Notes: generated by a model not told the origin, from the letters alone. Positions 1-8,222 are shown, numbered from the stretch's first letter. The stretch is 49,540 bases of DNA from Paenibacillus sp. A3 (GCF_001399685.1 NZ_JTHN01000014.1:1-49540), one strand, 5' to 3'. Numbers and translations: made by a program.

Positions 1-21
1 AGAAAAACTCAGACAAATAGA

Positions 22-132
22 GGTGGGGTATATCCCGTAAGAGTTTACGTCCGCCTTTGAAACCTGTGAAAATACCGCTAATTCTAATCAAATTCACAGG
101 TTTCAAGAGCGGCTGGAGGGATATACCCCACC
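22..132. repeat. Structured palindromic element, copy 1
   Basis: Fifteen-base outer arms (22-36 and 118-132) pair perfectly. Inside lie a 4-bp hairpin (37-40 with 45-48) and a long hairpin in which 51-54 pair with 109-112 and 57-70 pair with 93-106 without mismatch, around a 22-nt loop. The result is a three-way junction. A second copy at 17968-18127 keeps the core GTCCGCCTTTGAAACC and GGTTTCAAGAGCGGCTGG, while the other stem sequences differ but still pair. Which strand is functional cannot be told. Nothing in it looks like a coding region, and it is followed by an intrinsic terminator. It could be a structured RNA or a REP/MITE-like DNA element. Confidence 0.8.
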
Positions 133-178
133 AGCGTATGCAGAGGATTTCTACGCGAAGCAGGTTTTCAACAATCAC

Positions 179-205
179 CCGGAGAAGGACTCTCCGGCTT
201 TTTTT
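179..205 (+). terminator. Intrinsic terminator
   Basis: CCGGAGA and TCTCCGG form a perfect 7-bp stem with loop AGGAC, followed by seven T. It ends transcription arriving from the left edge, either an upstream gene outside the window or the structured element at 22-132. Confidence 0.85.
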
Positions 206-278
206 GTGCCGTTAATGATGCACAGGGCCAACGATAAGGGCCGTTAAAGAATGGAACATGCGGAAATCCCGGCAAACC

Positions 279-287
279 TGTTATACT
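279..287 (+). promoter_or_regulatory. Extended -10 promoter of the HNH gene
   Basis: TGTTATACT matches an extended -10 (TG-N-TATACT), with no convincing -35 upstream. Transcription would begin near 294. That is too close to an ATG at 299 and supports the start at 326. Confidence 0.5.
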
Positions 288-325
288 AGACCTTAGCGAT
301 GTCAGACGAAAAGAAGAGGAACAAC

Positions 326-889
326 ATGACTGGAGCCTACTGCAGCCTGTACAAATCGTGCAAACGCTGCGGACAAAGCAAATATTACCGGCAGTTCCCG
401 CCCCGGGGCGGCCGGAAAGGAAGCGGAGCATCCCGCAAAAGCGTATGCCGCAAATGCGAGCGGCGCAAGCCGGCCGCGCAAGTCCCGCAAGCGCCCCCGA
501 TACCTCGCGCGGCGAAGCTGCTGAGACAAGACAGACAGGGCATGATTCGCATGAAGGGGAAGAGCAACAACGGCAGGCCGTGGATGCAAGAGATCGAATG
601 GAGCCTCGCGGTGCTGCTGGTGGAGGAACAGGCGGCCGTTGTCGTTACGCCATACATGATTCGCCGGCTGTACAGCAATGACGATTTCCGGACTATGATT
701 ATGACCCGGGATCGTTATACGTGCCGCTATTGCGGCGGATACGGCGATACGATCGACCATATCGTCCCGAAATCCAAGGGAGGCCATACGACGCCGGTGA
801 ACTGCGTTTGCTCCTGTTATGCATGCAACCAGAGCAAGGCCGACCAAGATGCCGCGGGGTTTATGGAAAAACAGCGTTCCCCCGTCTGA
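326..889 (+). CDS. HNH endonuclease-family protein with N-terminal zinc knuckles
   Basis: The C-terminal third carries an HNH fold: RYTCRYCGG, then the DH pair in TIDHIVPKSKGG, an Asn, and a closing CYACNQSK, giving two CxxC zinc ligand pairs around the beta-beta-alpha metal site. The N-terminal part has another cysteine set (CKRCG and CRKCERR) that may form a separate zinc ribbon. The family cleaves or nicks DNA with a single metal ion; members act in restriction, homing and phage packaging, and the sequence does not say which. I chose ATG 326 because AGAGGA lies 5 nt upstream. An in-frame ATG at 299 has no ribosome site and almost coincides with the predicted transcription start. The gene is monocistronic, with no intron, methylase or transposase beside it. 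Confidence 0.8.
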   Translation: MTGAYCSLYKSCKRCGQSKYYRQFPPRGGRKGSGASRKSVCRKCERRKPAAQVPQAPPIPRAAKLLRQDRQGMIRMKGKSNNGRPWMQEIEWSLAVLLVEEQAAVVVTPYMIRRLYSNDDFRTMIMTRDRYTCRYCGGYGDTIDHIVPKSKGGHTTPVNCVCSCYACNQSKADQDAAGFMEKQRSPV

Positions 890-1032
890 TTCCGCAAGTG
901 CCGGTCGTGGTACGGGAGACAAGGGCAAGCCGGGGCCTCGGTTCTGCACTCTTGATTCAGCGAACGTCCTTTACGGTTAAGTAACTATCCAAGCAAAGAC
1001 TTTCCAAGCTTACGCAGCGGAAGGAGGCTGGG

Positions 1033-2010
1033 ATGATGGCGAGAACCGTAGAGCCTCGGGATCGGAAGGGGGCTTCGTTCGGCGGGACCCGAATTGACAG
1101 CGCTTCACGGACGTCCTTCGGACGGAGGAACAGGCGGATGGGCTGCGCGGCCTTTTTGGTTCAGTTGTACTGCCGCTTTCAAGACGACGAAGTGCCCGCA
1201 TTGGGGGCGCAGCTTACTTATTATTTAATTTTGGCTTTCTTTCCTTTTCTTATTTTCGTCATTTCGCTCCTTAGCTTCACCGAAATTTCGGCATCAGAGG
1301 TCATCGACAGCATGGCCCGAATGATGCCGGATCTGTCGAGCCGGGCGGTGGCGGACGCGTTCGGGGAAATTCAAAGGTCGCGCAGCGGCTCCGTGCTTTC
1401 CATCGGATTGCTTGCCGCTTTGTGGTCGGCCTCCAATGGCATCGGCGCGGTGATGAAGGCGTTGAACAAGGCGTATGATGTGGAAGAAAGCCGTCCGTTC
1501 TGGAAGGCTAAAGGAATCTCCGTTCTGTTTACCCTGGTTCTGACGGTTGTCGTTTTGTTTACATTCGTGCTGCTAATCTTCGGCAAGATCGTCGGGGCTT
1601 CGGTTTACAAATTTGTACATTTCCCGGGAAATTTCGATTTACTGTGGGGGCTCATCCAATATGCGATTCCGCTCGTCACGATTGCTGTCGTTTTCGTCCT
1701 CTTATACCGCTACACGCCGAATTTGCGGCTGACGTTCCGCGAAGTGCTGCCCGGCGCTTTATTTGCCACGGCCGGATGGGTCGCCGCTTCGCTGTTGTTT
1801 TCCTACTATGTCAATCATTTCGGCAGCTATACGAAAACGTATGGCAGTATCGGCGGCATCATCGTGCTTTTGACGTGGCTGTATTTGTCCAGCATCGTGA
1901 TGATTTTGGGCGGCGAGATCAACGCCACGCTGCACTTTGACCGTCATGGCAAGCAAAAGCCTTTGTGTAAGCCGTTCGGCTTTACGCTGCGATCGGACCG
2001 ACGAGATTGA
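1033..2010 (+). CDS. YihY/virulence factor BrkB family membrane protein
   Basis: This 325-residue integral membrane protein has the YihY hallmark PALGAQLTYYLILAFFPF near residues 55-75, followed by further hydrophobic segments (residues ~85-110, 155-190, 205-235, 240-275, 280-305), about six helices in all. The family was once called ribonuclease BN in error; its transport or envelope function remains undefined. The start at 1033 is preceded by GGAAGGAGG at a good distance; a second ATG follows directly. It stands alone, convergent with the small leftward genes ending at 2055. The basic N-terminal ~35 residues precede the first helix and are probably cytoplasmic. Confidence 0.88.
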   Translation: MMARTVEPRDRKGASFGGTRIDSASRTSFGRRNRRMGCAAFLVQLYCRFQDDEVPALGAQLTYYLILAFFPFLIFVISLLSFTEISASEVIDSMARMMPDLSSRAVADAFGEIQRSRSGSVLSIGLLAALWSASNGIGAVMKALNKAYDVEESRPFWKAKGISVLFTLVLTVVVLFTFVLLIFGKIVGASVYKFVHFPGNFDLLWGLIQYAIPLVTIAVVFVLLYRYTPNLRLTFREVLPGALFATAGWVAASLLFSYYVNHFGSYTKTYGSIGGIIVLLTWLYLSSIVMILGGEINATLHFDRHGKQKPLCKPFGFTLRSDRRD

Positions 2011-2030
2011 ACTCGTCAGACTTCGGATAG

Positions 2031-2055
2031 AGCGGAGATTGGAGTGGCCTCCGCT
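2031..2055. terminator. Hairpin between convergent genes
   Basis: AGCGGAG and CTCCGCT form a 7-bp stem around an 11-nt loop between the converging stops at 2010 and 2055. No T-run follows on either strand, so it is at best a weak terminator. Confidence 0.35.
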
Positions 2056-2279
2056 TAGCGAATACGCGGGAAAGCGACCCAACTCCACAGGTTGAGCTTG
2101 GATTGCTTTCCCTTTTCCCGGACCTGCTGAAAAAATTCCCCTAAAAATCGTTCCCACTGCTGTCCCACTTCTTTTTTGGCCGCCGCGTCCGCTTGGACGT
2201 GAAGAATGCTTTTATTCAGCGCCGCGTCCAAATGGGACAGCGCTTCGCGCAAATGGAAATCGACAGAGGGTTCCTGCAT
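2055..2279 (-). CDS. Small helical protein, tandem paralogue 2
   Basis: This 74-residue soluble protein is predicted to be mostly helical. Its pattern SVDFHLREALSHLDAAL...QQWERFLGEFF parallels the neighbouring product (SVEFHLRQARLHLEQAL...EQWGHFFAFLI), so the two arose by tandem duplication. The ATG at 2279 has GGAG 9 nt upstream, and the gene starts 3 nt after its paralogue stops. It is the last gene of the leftward P-type ATPase operon. I do not recognise a named family. The C-terminal tail, rich in Trp, Lys and Arg, is absent from the paralogue. Confidence 0.7.
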   Translation of the reverse strand: MQEPSVDFHLREALSHLDAALNKSILHVQADAAAKKEVGQQWERFLGEFFQQVREKGKQSKLNLWSWVAFPRIR

Positions 2280-2282
2280 GCT

Positions 2283-2468
2283 TCAAGTCTCCTTTATTTC
2301 CGTTTCTCGATGACCGTCTCCAATCAAAAAGGCGAAAAAATGCCCCCATTGCTCCGACATCGATTGGTGGGCTTCCTCGTTGGAAGCTTGTAACTTGGTC
2401 ACAGTTAAGGCTTGCTCCAGATGGAGCCGCGCCTGCCTCAGGTGAAATTCGACAGAGTCATCTTTCAA
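2283..2468 (-). CDS. Small helical protein, tandem paralogue 1 (TTG start)
   Basis: This 61-residue product is homologous to the next gene over about 50 residues (FHLRxAxxHLxxAL, then a Trp-containing helix). The in-frame start is TTG at 2468; the only nearby ATG is out of frame. The start overlaps the stop of the DUF5132-like gene by 11 nt (TTGAAAGATGA), which suggests translational coupling. A purine-rich GGGGGAAG lies upstream. The function is unknown. Its place behind the ATPase and its duplication point to an accessory or regulatory role at the membrane; that is inference from context only. Confidence 0.68.
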   Translation of the reverse strand: MKDDSVEFHLRQARLHLEQALTVTKLQASNEEAHQSMSEQWGHFFAFLIGDGHRETEIKET

Positions 2469-2766
2469 GCGCAGCTTCCCCCGCCTCGCTGCCGGTTAGC
2501 GCCGGCTCGAAATCGTCCTCGGAAGAGGCGATTTCGAGGTCCAGCTTTTTTTTCATGCGCTCGAACTGAGCTTCCGCGACGATATCTTCCAGCTCCTCCC
2601 GGGCCCGCTGCAAGGACGAACGGGCCGCGCCGGCCGCGCTCCGCAGGCCTTGGTAGCCGGCTTCGGCTACAGGAAGCAGCGTGGATTTGACAACGGGAAG
2701 GAGCGCCGACGCCGCAAACGCGAGCGCGGCGCCGACCAGCCATTTCTCGATCTGTTGTTCTCTCAT
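2458..2766 (-). CDS. DUF5132-like single-pass membrane protein
   Basis: This 102-residue protein has an N-terminal hydrophobic helix (about residues 10-30, VGAALAFAASALLPVV), then an amphipathic stretch and the acidic motif REELEDIVAEAQFE. That arrangement matches my recollection of DUF5132, found in bacteria and cyanobacteria, where an E-ELEDLVAEA motif follows a membrane helix. AGGTAGGA lies just upstream of the ATG at 2766, and the gene begins 27 nt after the ATPase stop. It probably sits in the membrane beside the ATPase; no biochemical role is established. The family call is from memory, not from a search. Confidence 0.72.
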   Translation of the reverse strand: MREQQIEKWLVGAALAFAASALLPVVKSTLLPVAEAGYQGLRSAAGAARSSLQRAREELEDIVAEAQFERMKKKLDLEIASSEDDFEPALTGSEAGEAALER

Positions 2767-2793
2767 GGTTCCTACCTCCGAATGGACAGCAAG

Positions 2794-5700
2794 TTAGGCG
2801 ACGATGGCCGTCTGCATTTGTCGAACCGGCTCCGGAGCTGCCCGGCGTCCCGCTTCGACCCATGCCACGATCGGCTTCGAAAGCAGCGTTACCGAGCCGG
2901 CAACGGCAAGCACCGGAATCCAGTGGCTCCATGCGATCGGGGCCGCATGGAAGAAGCGGGCAACCGGCGGAACATACAGCGCGGCGAGCAGCGAGAGCCA
3001 CGAAACGCCCAGCGCTCCGACCAGAAAGCGGTCCCGGCCCCAATCCTTGACCGACTCGGCCGAGCCCTCCTGCCGCCACGAGAACGTCTGCATGAGCTGG
3101 CCCGACACCAGCGTGGCAAAAGCAATGCTCCGGGCTGCCGGGAGAGGAACTCCCGACGCAAGGCTTGCCGCAAAGAGTCCAAGGGAGCCTAAGCCGAGCA
3201 GCGCGCCGCGCGTGAAGACTTTCCGGAACAGATTGCCGTCGGCGATTTCGACACGCTCCGTCAGCTTCGTTTTATTCCCCGGATTGACGGCCAGAATCAT
3301 GGCAGGCAGCGCATCCGTGATCAGGTTCATAAGCAGAATCTGTACGGGTACGAGGGGCAGCGGCATGCCCAGGATAACCGCCGCGCTCGATACGATGACT
3401 TCCGCCAGATTGCCGGTGAGCAGACAGCCGAGCGCCTTGCGGATGTTGCCCATAATCGTCCGGCCTTCCTTTACAGCCTCGACAATCGTGCCGAAATCGT
3501 CTTCCTTCAGCACCATATCCGCCGTTAGCTTCGTCACCTCGGTGCCGGTTCTTCCCATCGCGATACCGACATTGGCTTGCTTGATGGCGGGCGTATCGTT
3601 AATCCCGTCCCCCGTCATCGCCACCAGGTGGCCGCGCTGTTGAAAAGCGCGCACGATGCGCAGCTTATGCTCCGGCGAAACCCGGGCATAAATGGCGGTA
3701 TGCTCGACCGCTTCTTGGAGCTCTTCGTCGGTCATCCGGTCGAGTTCATGCCCCGAGAGCACCTGCTGCGAGCCGTCGTACATGCCGAGCTGTCTGGCGA
3801 TCGAAATGGCTGTGATCGGATGGTCACCCGTAATCATAACCGGCTTGACGCCGAGCGACAGCGCTTCTTGAATGCTGTGCGCCGCCTCCGGCTTCGGCGG
3901 GTCCATCATGCCGACCATACCGACGAAAATCATGTCCCGCTCGTCTGGCTCGGGAAGGTCTCCGTCCGTGAGCGGGCGATAGGCGAAACCGAGCACGCGC
4001 AGCGCTTCGCCCGACAGCTTGCCGTTCTGCTCCAAAATGATTCGTTTGCGTTCTTCGGTCAGTTCGAGCAACTGACCATCCGATTGGACTTGTCTACAGC
4101 GCTGTAAGAGGGTCTCTACAGCCCCTTTGGTGAAAACATAGCAGTTCCGGGATTCGATTACGGCCGTATCCTGGCACACGACGCTCATCTTGCCGGTGCT
4201 TGAATCGAAAGGAATTTCTTTGCCGCGATGCCATTGCCGCATGGTCTCCGGGTGTATGCCCGCTTTGGCGGCAAAAGCAAGGAGCGCTCCTTCGGTCGGA
4301 TCGCCCTTGACGGTCCAATGTCCCTCGTCGTCCTGTTCTAGCTTGGCATTGTTGCACAGCATGCTGATTTGCAGGATGCGGTTAAGCTCAGGCTGCTGCG
4401 GGCTCTGTTCGAGTGCCGCGGCTGCCCGGCCTGAGACGGCCGTACGGCGAATTTCCCCGGACGGGGCGTACCCGGTACCACCCACCTCCCAGCTCCGGTT
4501 CAACGAGACGACGTGTCGGACGGTCATTTCGTTTTTGGTCAGCGTTCCGGTTTTGTCCGAGCAGATGACTGTCGTCCGGCCTAGCGTTTCCAGAGCGGAC
4601 AGCTTGCGGACGAGCGCCTGCTTGCGGGCCATGCGGAAGATGCCGGCGCTCAGCGCGATCGTAATGGTCACGGGCAGCCCTTCGGGTATGGCCGAAGCCG
4701 CCAGCGCAATGGACGTAGAGACCATCTGCGTCAGCGGAATGCCTCGCAGCAGTCCCGTGACGAACACGATACCGCAGGCAATCAATGCTCCTTTGATAAA
4801 TTTTTTGCTGATGGAGGTGACCTGCTGCTGCAGCGGCGTCAGTTCTTTTTCATCGTTCTGCAATAAGGACATGAGATGGCCCATTTCCGTATGCAGGCCG
4901 GTTTGGACGACGACGCCGGTCGCTTTCCCCCGGGTAACGTCGGTTCCCATATAGATCATATTGGAACGTTCCGCCAGCGGGAGCGCTCCGTCGACAGGAG
5001 CTTCCTGTTTCGAGACAGGTACCGATTCTCCCGTCAACGCAGCTTCGCTGACCTGTAAGCTATACGATTCGAACAGCCGGATATCGGCCGGTACGCGGTC
5101 GCCGGCCTCCAACTGCACGATATCGCCGGGGACGAGCTCCAGTGCGGAGATCTCTTCCAGCGTCCCGTTACGCAGTACTTTACAGGTCGGGGGCTGGTAC
5201 CGGTTGAGGGATTCGATGACTTGTTCCGCTTTGCGCTCCTGCATCGTGCCGACTGCCGCATTGGCGAGCAGCACCGCCCCCATGGCAATGCCGTCGAACA
5301 AACCGCCGGTAAAAAAAGACAAAGCCGTCGTCCCAAGCAGGATTAAGGTTGTAAACTCTTTGAACTGTCCCAAAAAAGAGACGATCCACGGCGTCGGCTG
5401 TCGTCCTTCCAAATGGTTGCTGCCGTGAACGCTTCGCAGTGTATGAACCTGTTCCGCATTGAGCCCGCGCCCGGTATCGGTGCCATAATGGCTGACGGCC
5501 CGCTCCCACGGAGCCTCGTGCCACAGAACGGATGCCTCCGCCGTAGCAGCCGCTTCGCCGTGCCCCGTTGCAAGCCGGGGCAGAGCCGCCCGCTCGCTCG
5601 TTTGCCGGAAAGCGGACATAAACGCCAACGAAAGGGCGTCGGAAGCCAAATTGACGAGCGGCGCACGAATGAAGCCGAATGCCGCCATAGCGGAGCCGAG

Positions 5701-7449
5701 CATGTTCCAGATCGCGGTAAGCCGATAATTCCGATATACGCTGCGGTCCATGCGGTCGGCGAATTCCAGCATGCGCGGAAGCTCGGACAACTGCTGCACC
5801 GTGATCGACGGAATGCCGTATTCCCGGCACAGGGCATGAACGGGCGAAGTATCGCCACAGGTCACCAGTAATGCGTTCTCTCCACGCGGAACGCAGGCTG
5901 CCAATCGTTCGGCCCATTCGCCGGGGTGAAGCGAGAGCCAGTCCGTATCGAGACCTTGCCGCTCCAGCAACGAGATGTCCGTCCCTTCGCTGCAGCTTAA
6001 GGCTCCGACCAACCAGCCTTGCGCTTTCAATTCGCGAATCAAGGGGGCGTGCGTCGAATGAAGCTGCCGCTTCTTGCTCAGCAGTCCGATGCAGGTTCCC
6101 CCGCTGCTTTCCGCCTTAACCCCGACGAAGAGCACGTCCGAGCCATGCCTTGCCAATCTCTTAGCCTCCAGCGCGTACATTTCGCAGTCGATTTCCTGCT
6201 TTTGGAAATAGGCATAGCTCCCGGCGAACACGCGGGCCCCGTTGATTTTACCCTGCAGGCCCTCCGCCGACTCTTCTACCTGAAACGCCGTTCGGAGGGT
6301 CCGGCACGTTCGTCTGGCTTTTTCCGATAGCTCGTCTTTCCACGGATGGCTGCTTTTTTCAAACAAGGAGGCCGTTAAGCAAATGACTTTGTCTGCCGCC
6401 GTTTCTTTCGTCAAACATTGAATTTCTTCGCTTTCATCCCGATAGAGTGCGGAAGCATCCTCCAGGAGCAGCGTTTTCGTTCTTGCCAGCTTGGACAAGG
6501 AGCCGCTGTCCGGAAGCAAGGCTCGATTTTCGGCGCACACAAGCTCCGCCTGCTGCCAGCCGTATTCCGCCGGAATGAATGCCGGTCTGGGGTTGGCGGC
6601 GAGCAGCACCGCAACCGCGCGCAGAGGGTCGCGCGTGAGCGCGAGAGTCGCTCCGGCGCCGATCAGCCCCCATTTGTTCGCTTGCTCCGTATACCGCCGA
6701 ATTTCAGGCGGAAGCACCGCCGGCGAGCAATTCGCCGTCGACTGATTTCGTTTCCACTCCACATATTGCAGCAGGCTGATTCCCGCCAAAACGATCAGAT
6801 TTTCCCGCACCAAAGCAAGCGCTAACGCACCGGTACCCAGAAGCAGGTCGGCGTTCCACTTGCGTTCTTTGGCGAAGCTCTGAAACCCTCTTCTCAGCAG
6901 CGGATAGCCCGTAATGACAGAGAGCCCGGCGGATAAATAAAATGGGGCCGGACTGCGGGCCAAAGCCGATCTGCCGAGCAGCAGCTGCTTCGCGCCGAGC
7001 ACGGCGAGTCCGCCTATGCTGAGCGCAAGGGGAAGAGGCATGCGCCCTGAAGCTTGCGCTGCGCATGACGCTCCGGGCAGCTCCGCCGCGGCTGCGGCTT
7101 CCCGCTTGACGTACGATGCATCCGGGGAAGGGGAGGACTCCCCGCAGACTGCAGGAACATTATAGCTGCTGAATGACCCCGCATCGGCGCAAGGCTGCGA
7201 AAGCTCCTCTTCCAACCGTTCGATGCGTTCGAGGACTTGCTCCGCCTTAAGCTGCCGCTGATCGTATGTCAGAAGGACTCTGCCTGAAAGCGGGCAAGCG
7301 CGGACAAGGGTGATTCCGGTCCAGACCGAAAGCTCGGCCTGAATCCGCTGTGCCGTATCCGGATTATTATGAAGACCGTAAAATTCGATGCGAATGCGTC
7401 CTGGCAGCATTCGAACAAACCGTCGATGTTTCAAGCTTTCCGTAGGCAT
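2794..7449 (-). CDS. Giant Ca2+-type P-type ATPase with a degenerate N-terminal half
   Basis: This is a ~1,551-residue tandem ATPase resembling mycobacterial CtpH/CtpI. The C-terminal half is complete: TGES near 806, PEGLP near 922, phosphorylated Asp 965 in DKTGT, and TGDGIND near 1279. SERCA-like ligands are kept in the last helices: Asn 1347 and Glu 1350 (GNLAEV), Asn 1375, Thr 1378 and Asp 1379 (NLITD). It should pump Ca2+ or a similar divalent ion. The N-terminal half keeps ATPase-like segments, but the Asp loop has become LLLEDASAL near 330, so it cannot be phosphorylated; an HMA-like region precedes it. I chose ATG 7449 (AAGGAG, 7-nt spacing). An in-frame ATG at 7545 lacks a ribosome site and lies upstream of a candidate -10 at 7501-7506. 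Confidence 0.9.
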   Translation of the reverse strand: MPTESLKHRRFVRMLPGRIRIEFYGLHNNPDTAQRIQAELSVWTGITLVRACPLSGRVLLTYDQRQLKAEQVLERIERLEEELSQPCADAGSFSSYNVPAVCGESSPSPDASYVKREAAAAAELPGASCAAQASGRMPLPLALSIGGLAVLGAKQLLLGRSALARSPAPFYLSAGLSVITGYPLLRRGFQSFAKERKWNADLLLGTGALALALVRENLIVLAGISLLQYVEWKRNQSTANCSPAVLPPEIRRYTEQANKWGLIGAGATLALTRDPLRAVAVLLAANPRPAFIPAEYGWQQAELVCAENRALLPDSGSLSKLARTKTLLLEDASALYRDESEEIQCLTKETAADKVICLTASLFEKSSHPWKDELSEKARRTCRTLRTAFQVEESAEGLQGKINGARVFAGSYAYFQKQEIDCEMYALEAKRLARHGSDVLFVGVKAESSGGTCIGLLSKKRQLHSTHAPLIRELKAQGWLVGALSCSEGTDISLLERQGLDTDWLSLHPGEWAERLAACVPRGENALLVTCGDTSPVHALCREYGIPSITVQQLSELPRMLEFADRMDRSVYRNYRLTAIWNMLGSAMAAFGFIRAPLVNLASDALSLAFMSAFRQTSERAALPRLATGHGEAAATAEASVLWHEAPWERAVSHYGTDTGRGLNAEQVHTLRSVHGSNHLEGRQPTPWIVSFLGQFKEFTTLILLGTTALSFFTGGLFDGIAMGAVLLANAAVGTMQERKAEQVIESLNRYQPPTCKVLRNGTLEEISALELVPGDIVQLEAGDRVPADIRLFESYSLQVSEAALTGESVPVSKQEAPVDGALPLAERSNMIYMGTDVTRGKATGVVVQTGLHTEMGHLMSLLQNDEKELTPLQQQVTSISKKFIKGALIACGIVFVTGLLRGIPLTQMVSTSIALAASAIPEGLPVTITIALSAGIFRMARKQALVRKLSALETLGRTTVICSDKTGTLTKNEMTVRHVVSLNRSWEVGGTGYAPSGEIRRTAVSGRAAAALEQSPQQPELNRILQISMLCNNAKLEQDDEGHWTVKGDPTEGALLAFAAKAGIHPETMRQWHRGKEIPFDSSTGKMSVVCQDTAVIESRNCYVFTKGAVETLLQRCRQVQSDGQLLELTEERKRIILEQNGKLSGEALRVLGFAYRPLTDGDLPEPDERDMIFVGMVGMMDPPKPEAAHSIQEALSLGVKPVMITGDHPITAISIARQLGMYDGSQQVLSGHELDRMTDEELQEAVEHTAIYARVSPEHKLRIVRAFQQRGHLVAMTGDGINDTPAIKQANVGIAMGRTGTEVTKLTADMVLKEDDFGTIVEAVKEGRTIMGNIRKALGCLLTGNLAEVIVSSAAVILGMPLPLVPVQILLMNLITDALPAMILAVNPGNKTKLTERVEIADGNLFRKVFTRGALLGLGSLGLFAASLASGVPLPAARSIAFATLVSGQLMQTFSWRQEGSAESVKDWGRDRFLVGALGVSWLSLLAALYVPPVARFFHAAPIAWSHWIPVLAVAGSVTLLSKPIVAWVEAGRRAAPEPVRQMQTAIVA

Positions 7450-7500
7450 ACATACGCTCCTTGGGCTTCCTCGTTTTGGAGTCTGGGGCTGATTTTCGCT

Positions 7501-7506
7501 AGTATA
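7501..7506 (-). promoter_or_regulatory. Candidate -10 box for the P-type ATPase operon
   Basis: On the minus strand this reads TATACT. There is no good -35; TGCATA lies 18 nt upstream. Transcription from here would give a leader of about 45 nt before ATG 7449 and would exclude the ATG at 7545. Confidence 0.4.
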
Positions 7507-7603
7507 CACAGCCTTTGGCGATTTATGCAGTTCGTGTTCAGGCATAATTTTTCATCAATGTGGGATGATCTGTAGTACATTATTTTTTTGAAAGGGTGAG
7601 ACC

Positions 7604-7768
7604 ATGGCGAAGCTGCCGATCGGTTATGTACTTGCGGGTGCGGCGATGATGCTGGCGTTTTCCCCGGAAGCCCGGAAAACGATGCGCAAATTTGCGGTGA
7701 AAGGGACGGAAGCCGTGTTGAATTTGACGGAGCAGGCCAAAGACACGGTGGAAGGCTTGCGGAAGTAA
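7604..7768 (+). CDS. 54-residue hydrophobic/amphipathic small protein
   Basis: A short gene with an AAAGGGTGAG ribosome site just before ATG 7604. The product begins with a hydrophobic segment (LPIGYVLAGAAMMLAF) and continues as an amphipathic basic/acidic helix (TMRKFAVKGTEAVLNLTEQA). The plan, one helix plus a charged tail, recalls the DUF5132-like protein of the divergent operon. It is probably membrane associated. It is transcribed divergently from the ATPase, so it may share regulation. No named family is recognised. Confidence 0.7.
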   Translation: MAKLPIGYVLAGAAMMLAFSPEARKTMRKFAVKGTEAVLNLTEQAKDTVEGLRK

Positions 7769-7795
7769 ACCTGAGGGTCTGACAGAGCGTTTTCC

Positions 7796-7865
7796 TTTCG
7801 AGTGTTTTGAACGAGAGCAGGGCAAGCTAAACAAACCGGCCATGCTATGGCCGGATGACTCGAAA
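7796..7865 (+). promoter_or_regulatory. Structured leader before the glycine-zipper gene
   Basis: TTTCGAGT (7796-7803) and ACTCGAAA (7858-7865) can pair, enclosing a perfect 8-bp hairpin CCGGCCAT-GCT-ATGGCCGG (7836-7854). No T-run follows. The outer 3' arm ends 1-2 nt before the ribosome site GAGGTGGG of the next gene, so folding could affect its translation. No known riboswitch class is recognised. Confidence 0.4.
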
Positions 7866-7877
7866 TGAGGTGGGATC

Positions 7878-8222
7878 ATGTTTCAAAGCGGTTCCGTATG
7901 GACCGGACTGATTTCGGGCGGCTTGTCTCAAATACAGGATACGAATGCGCTGGCCAAAGGGCAAATGGAAACCAAGCAATACGCCGTGCAAACCGTAGAA
8001 AACGTGACGGGGGCCGTCGGCATTATGGCCGGGGTAGAGTACGGTGCGGTGCTCGGCTCGGCAGTGCTTCCGGGTTTCGGGACGGCGGTCGGAGCGGTAC
8101 TGGGTGGACTTGTTGGGAGCTCGGTCGGGCGCAGCGTCGGCCATCGGGCCGGGGACGCCCTGGTCAACAATCGGATGGTCCAAGGCGCGCTTCAGCCCGT
8201 GCAGCCGCAGCAGAATCAGTAA
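7878..8222 (+). CDS. Glycine-zipper membrane protein
   Basis: This 114-residue protein has a central stretch (residues ~45-85) of small residues spaced as glycine zippers (GVEYGAVLGSAVLPGFGTAVGAVLGG, then GSSVGRSVGHRAG), typical of tightly packed membrane helices or outer-shell oligomers. The N-terminal ~40 residues are polar and the C-terminus is Gln/Pro rich. GAGGTGGGATC precedes ATG 7878. It follows the 54-residue gene in the same direction, separated by a structured leader, and is closed by a terminator. The family is unnamed. I infer it belongs functionally with the ATPase neighbourhood. Confidence 0.72.
   Translation: MFQSGSVWTGLISGGLSQIQDTNALAKGQMETKQYAVQTVENVTGAVGIMAGVEYGAVLGSAVLPGFGTAVGAVLGGLVGSSVGRSVGHRAGDALVNNRMVQGALQPVQPQQNQ

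Noticed and set aside
22..132. CRISPR repeat or phage attachment site
   Set aside because: Only two copies 18 kb apart, no regular spacers, no integrase or cas gene nearby.
326..889. Homing endonuclease inside a group I intron
   Set aside because: No intron core, interrupted host gene or splice-site pattern around it.
2794..7449. The N-terminal half of the ATPase as a pseudogene or frameshift fusion
   Set aside because: The frame is uninterrupted and the same dead-half architecture occurs in mycobacterial CtpH/CtpI, so it looks like a conserved design.
7449..7545. Upstream ATG at 7545 as the ATPase start
   Set aside because: No ribosome site, and a candidate -10 box lies within the extra codons; ATG 7449 has AAGGAG at ideal distance.
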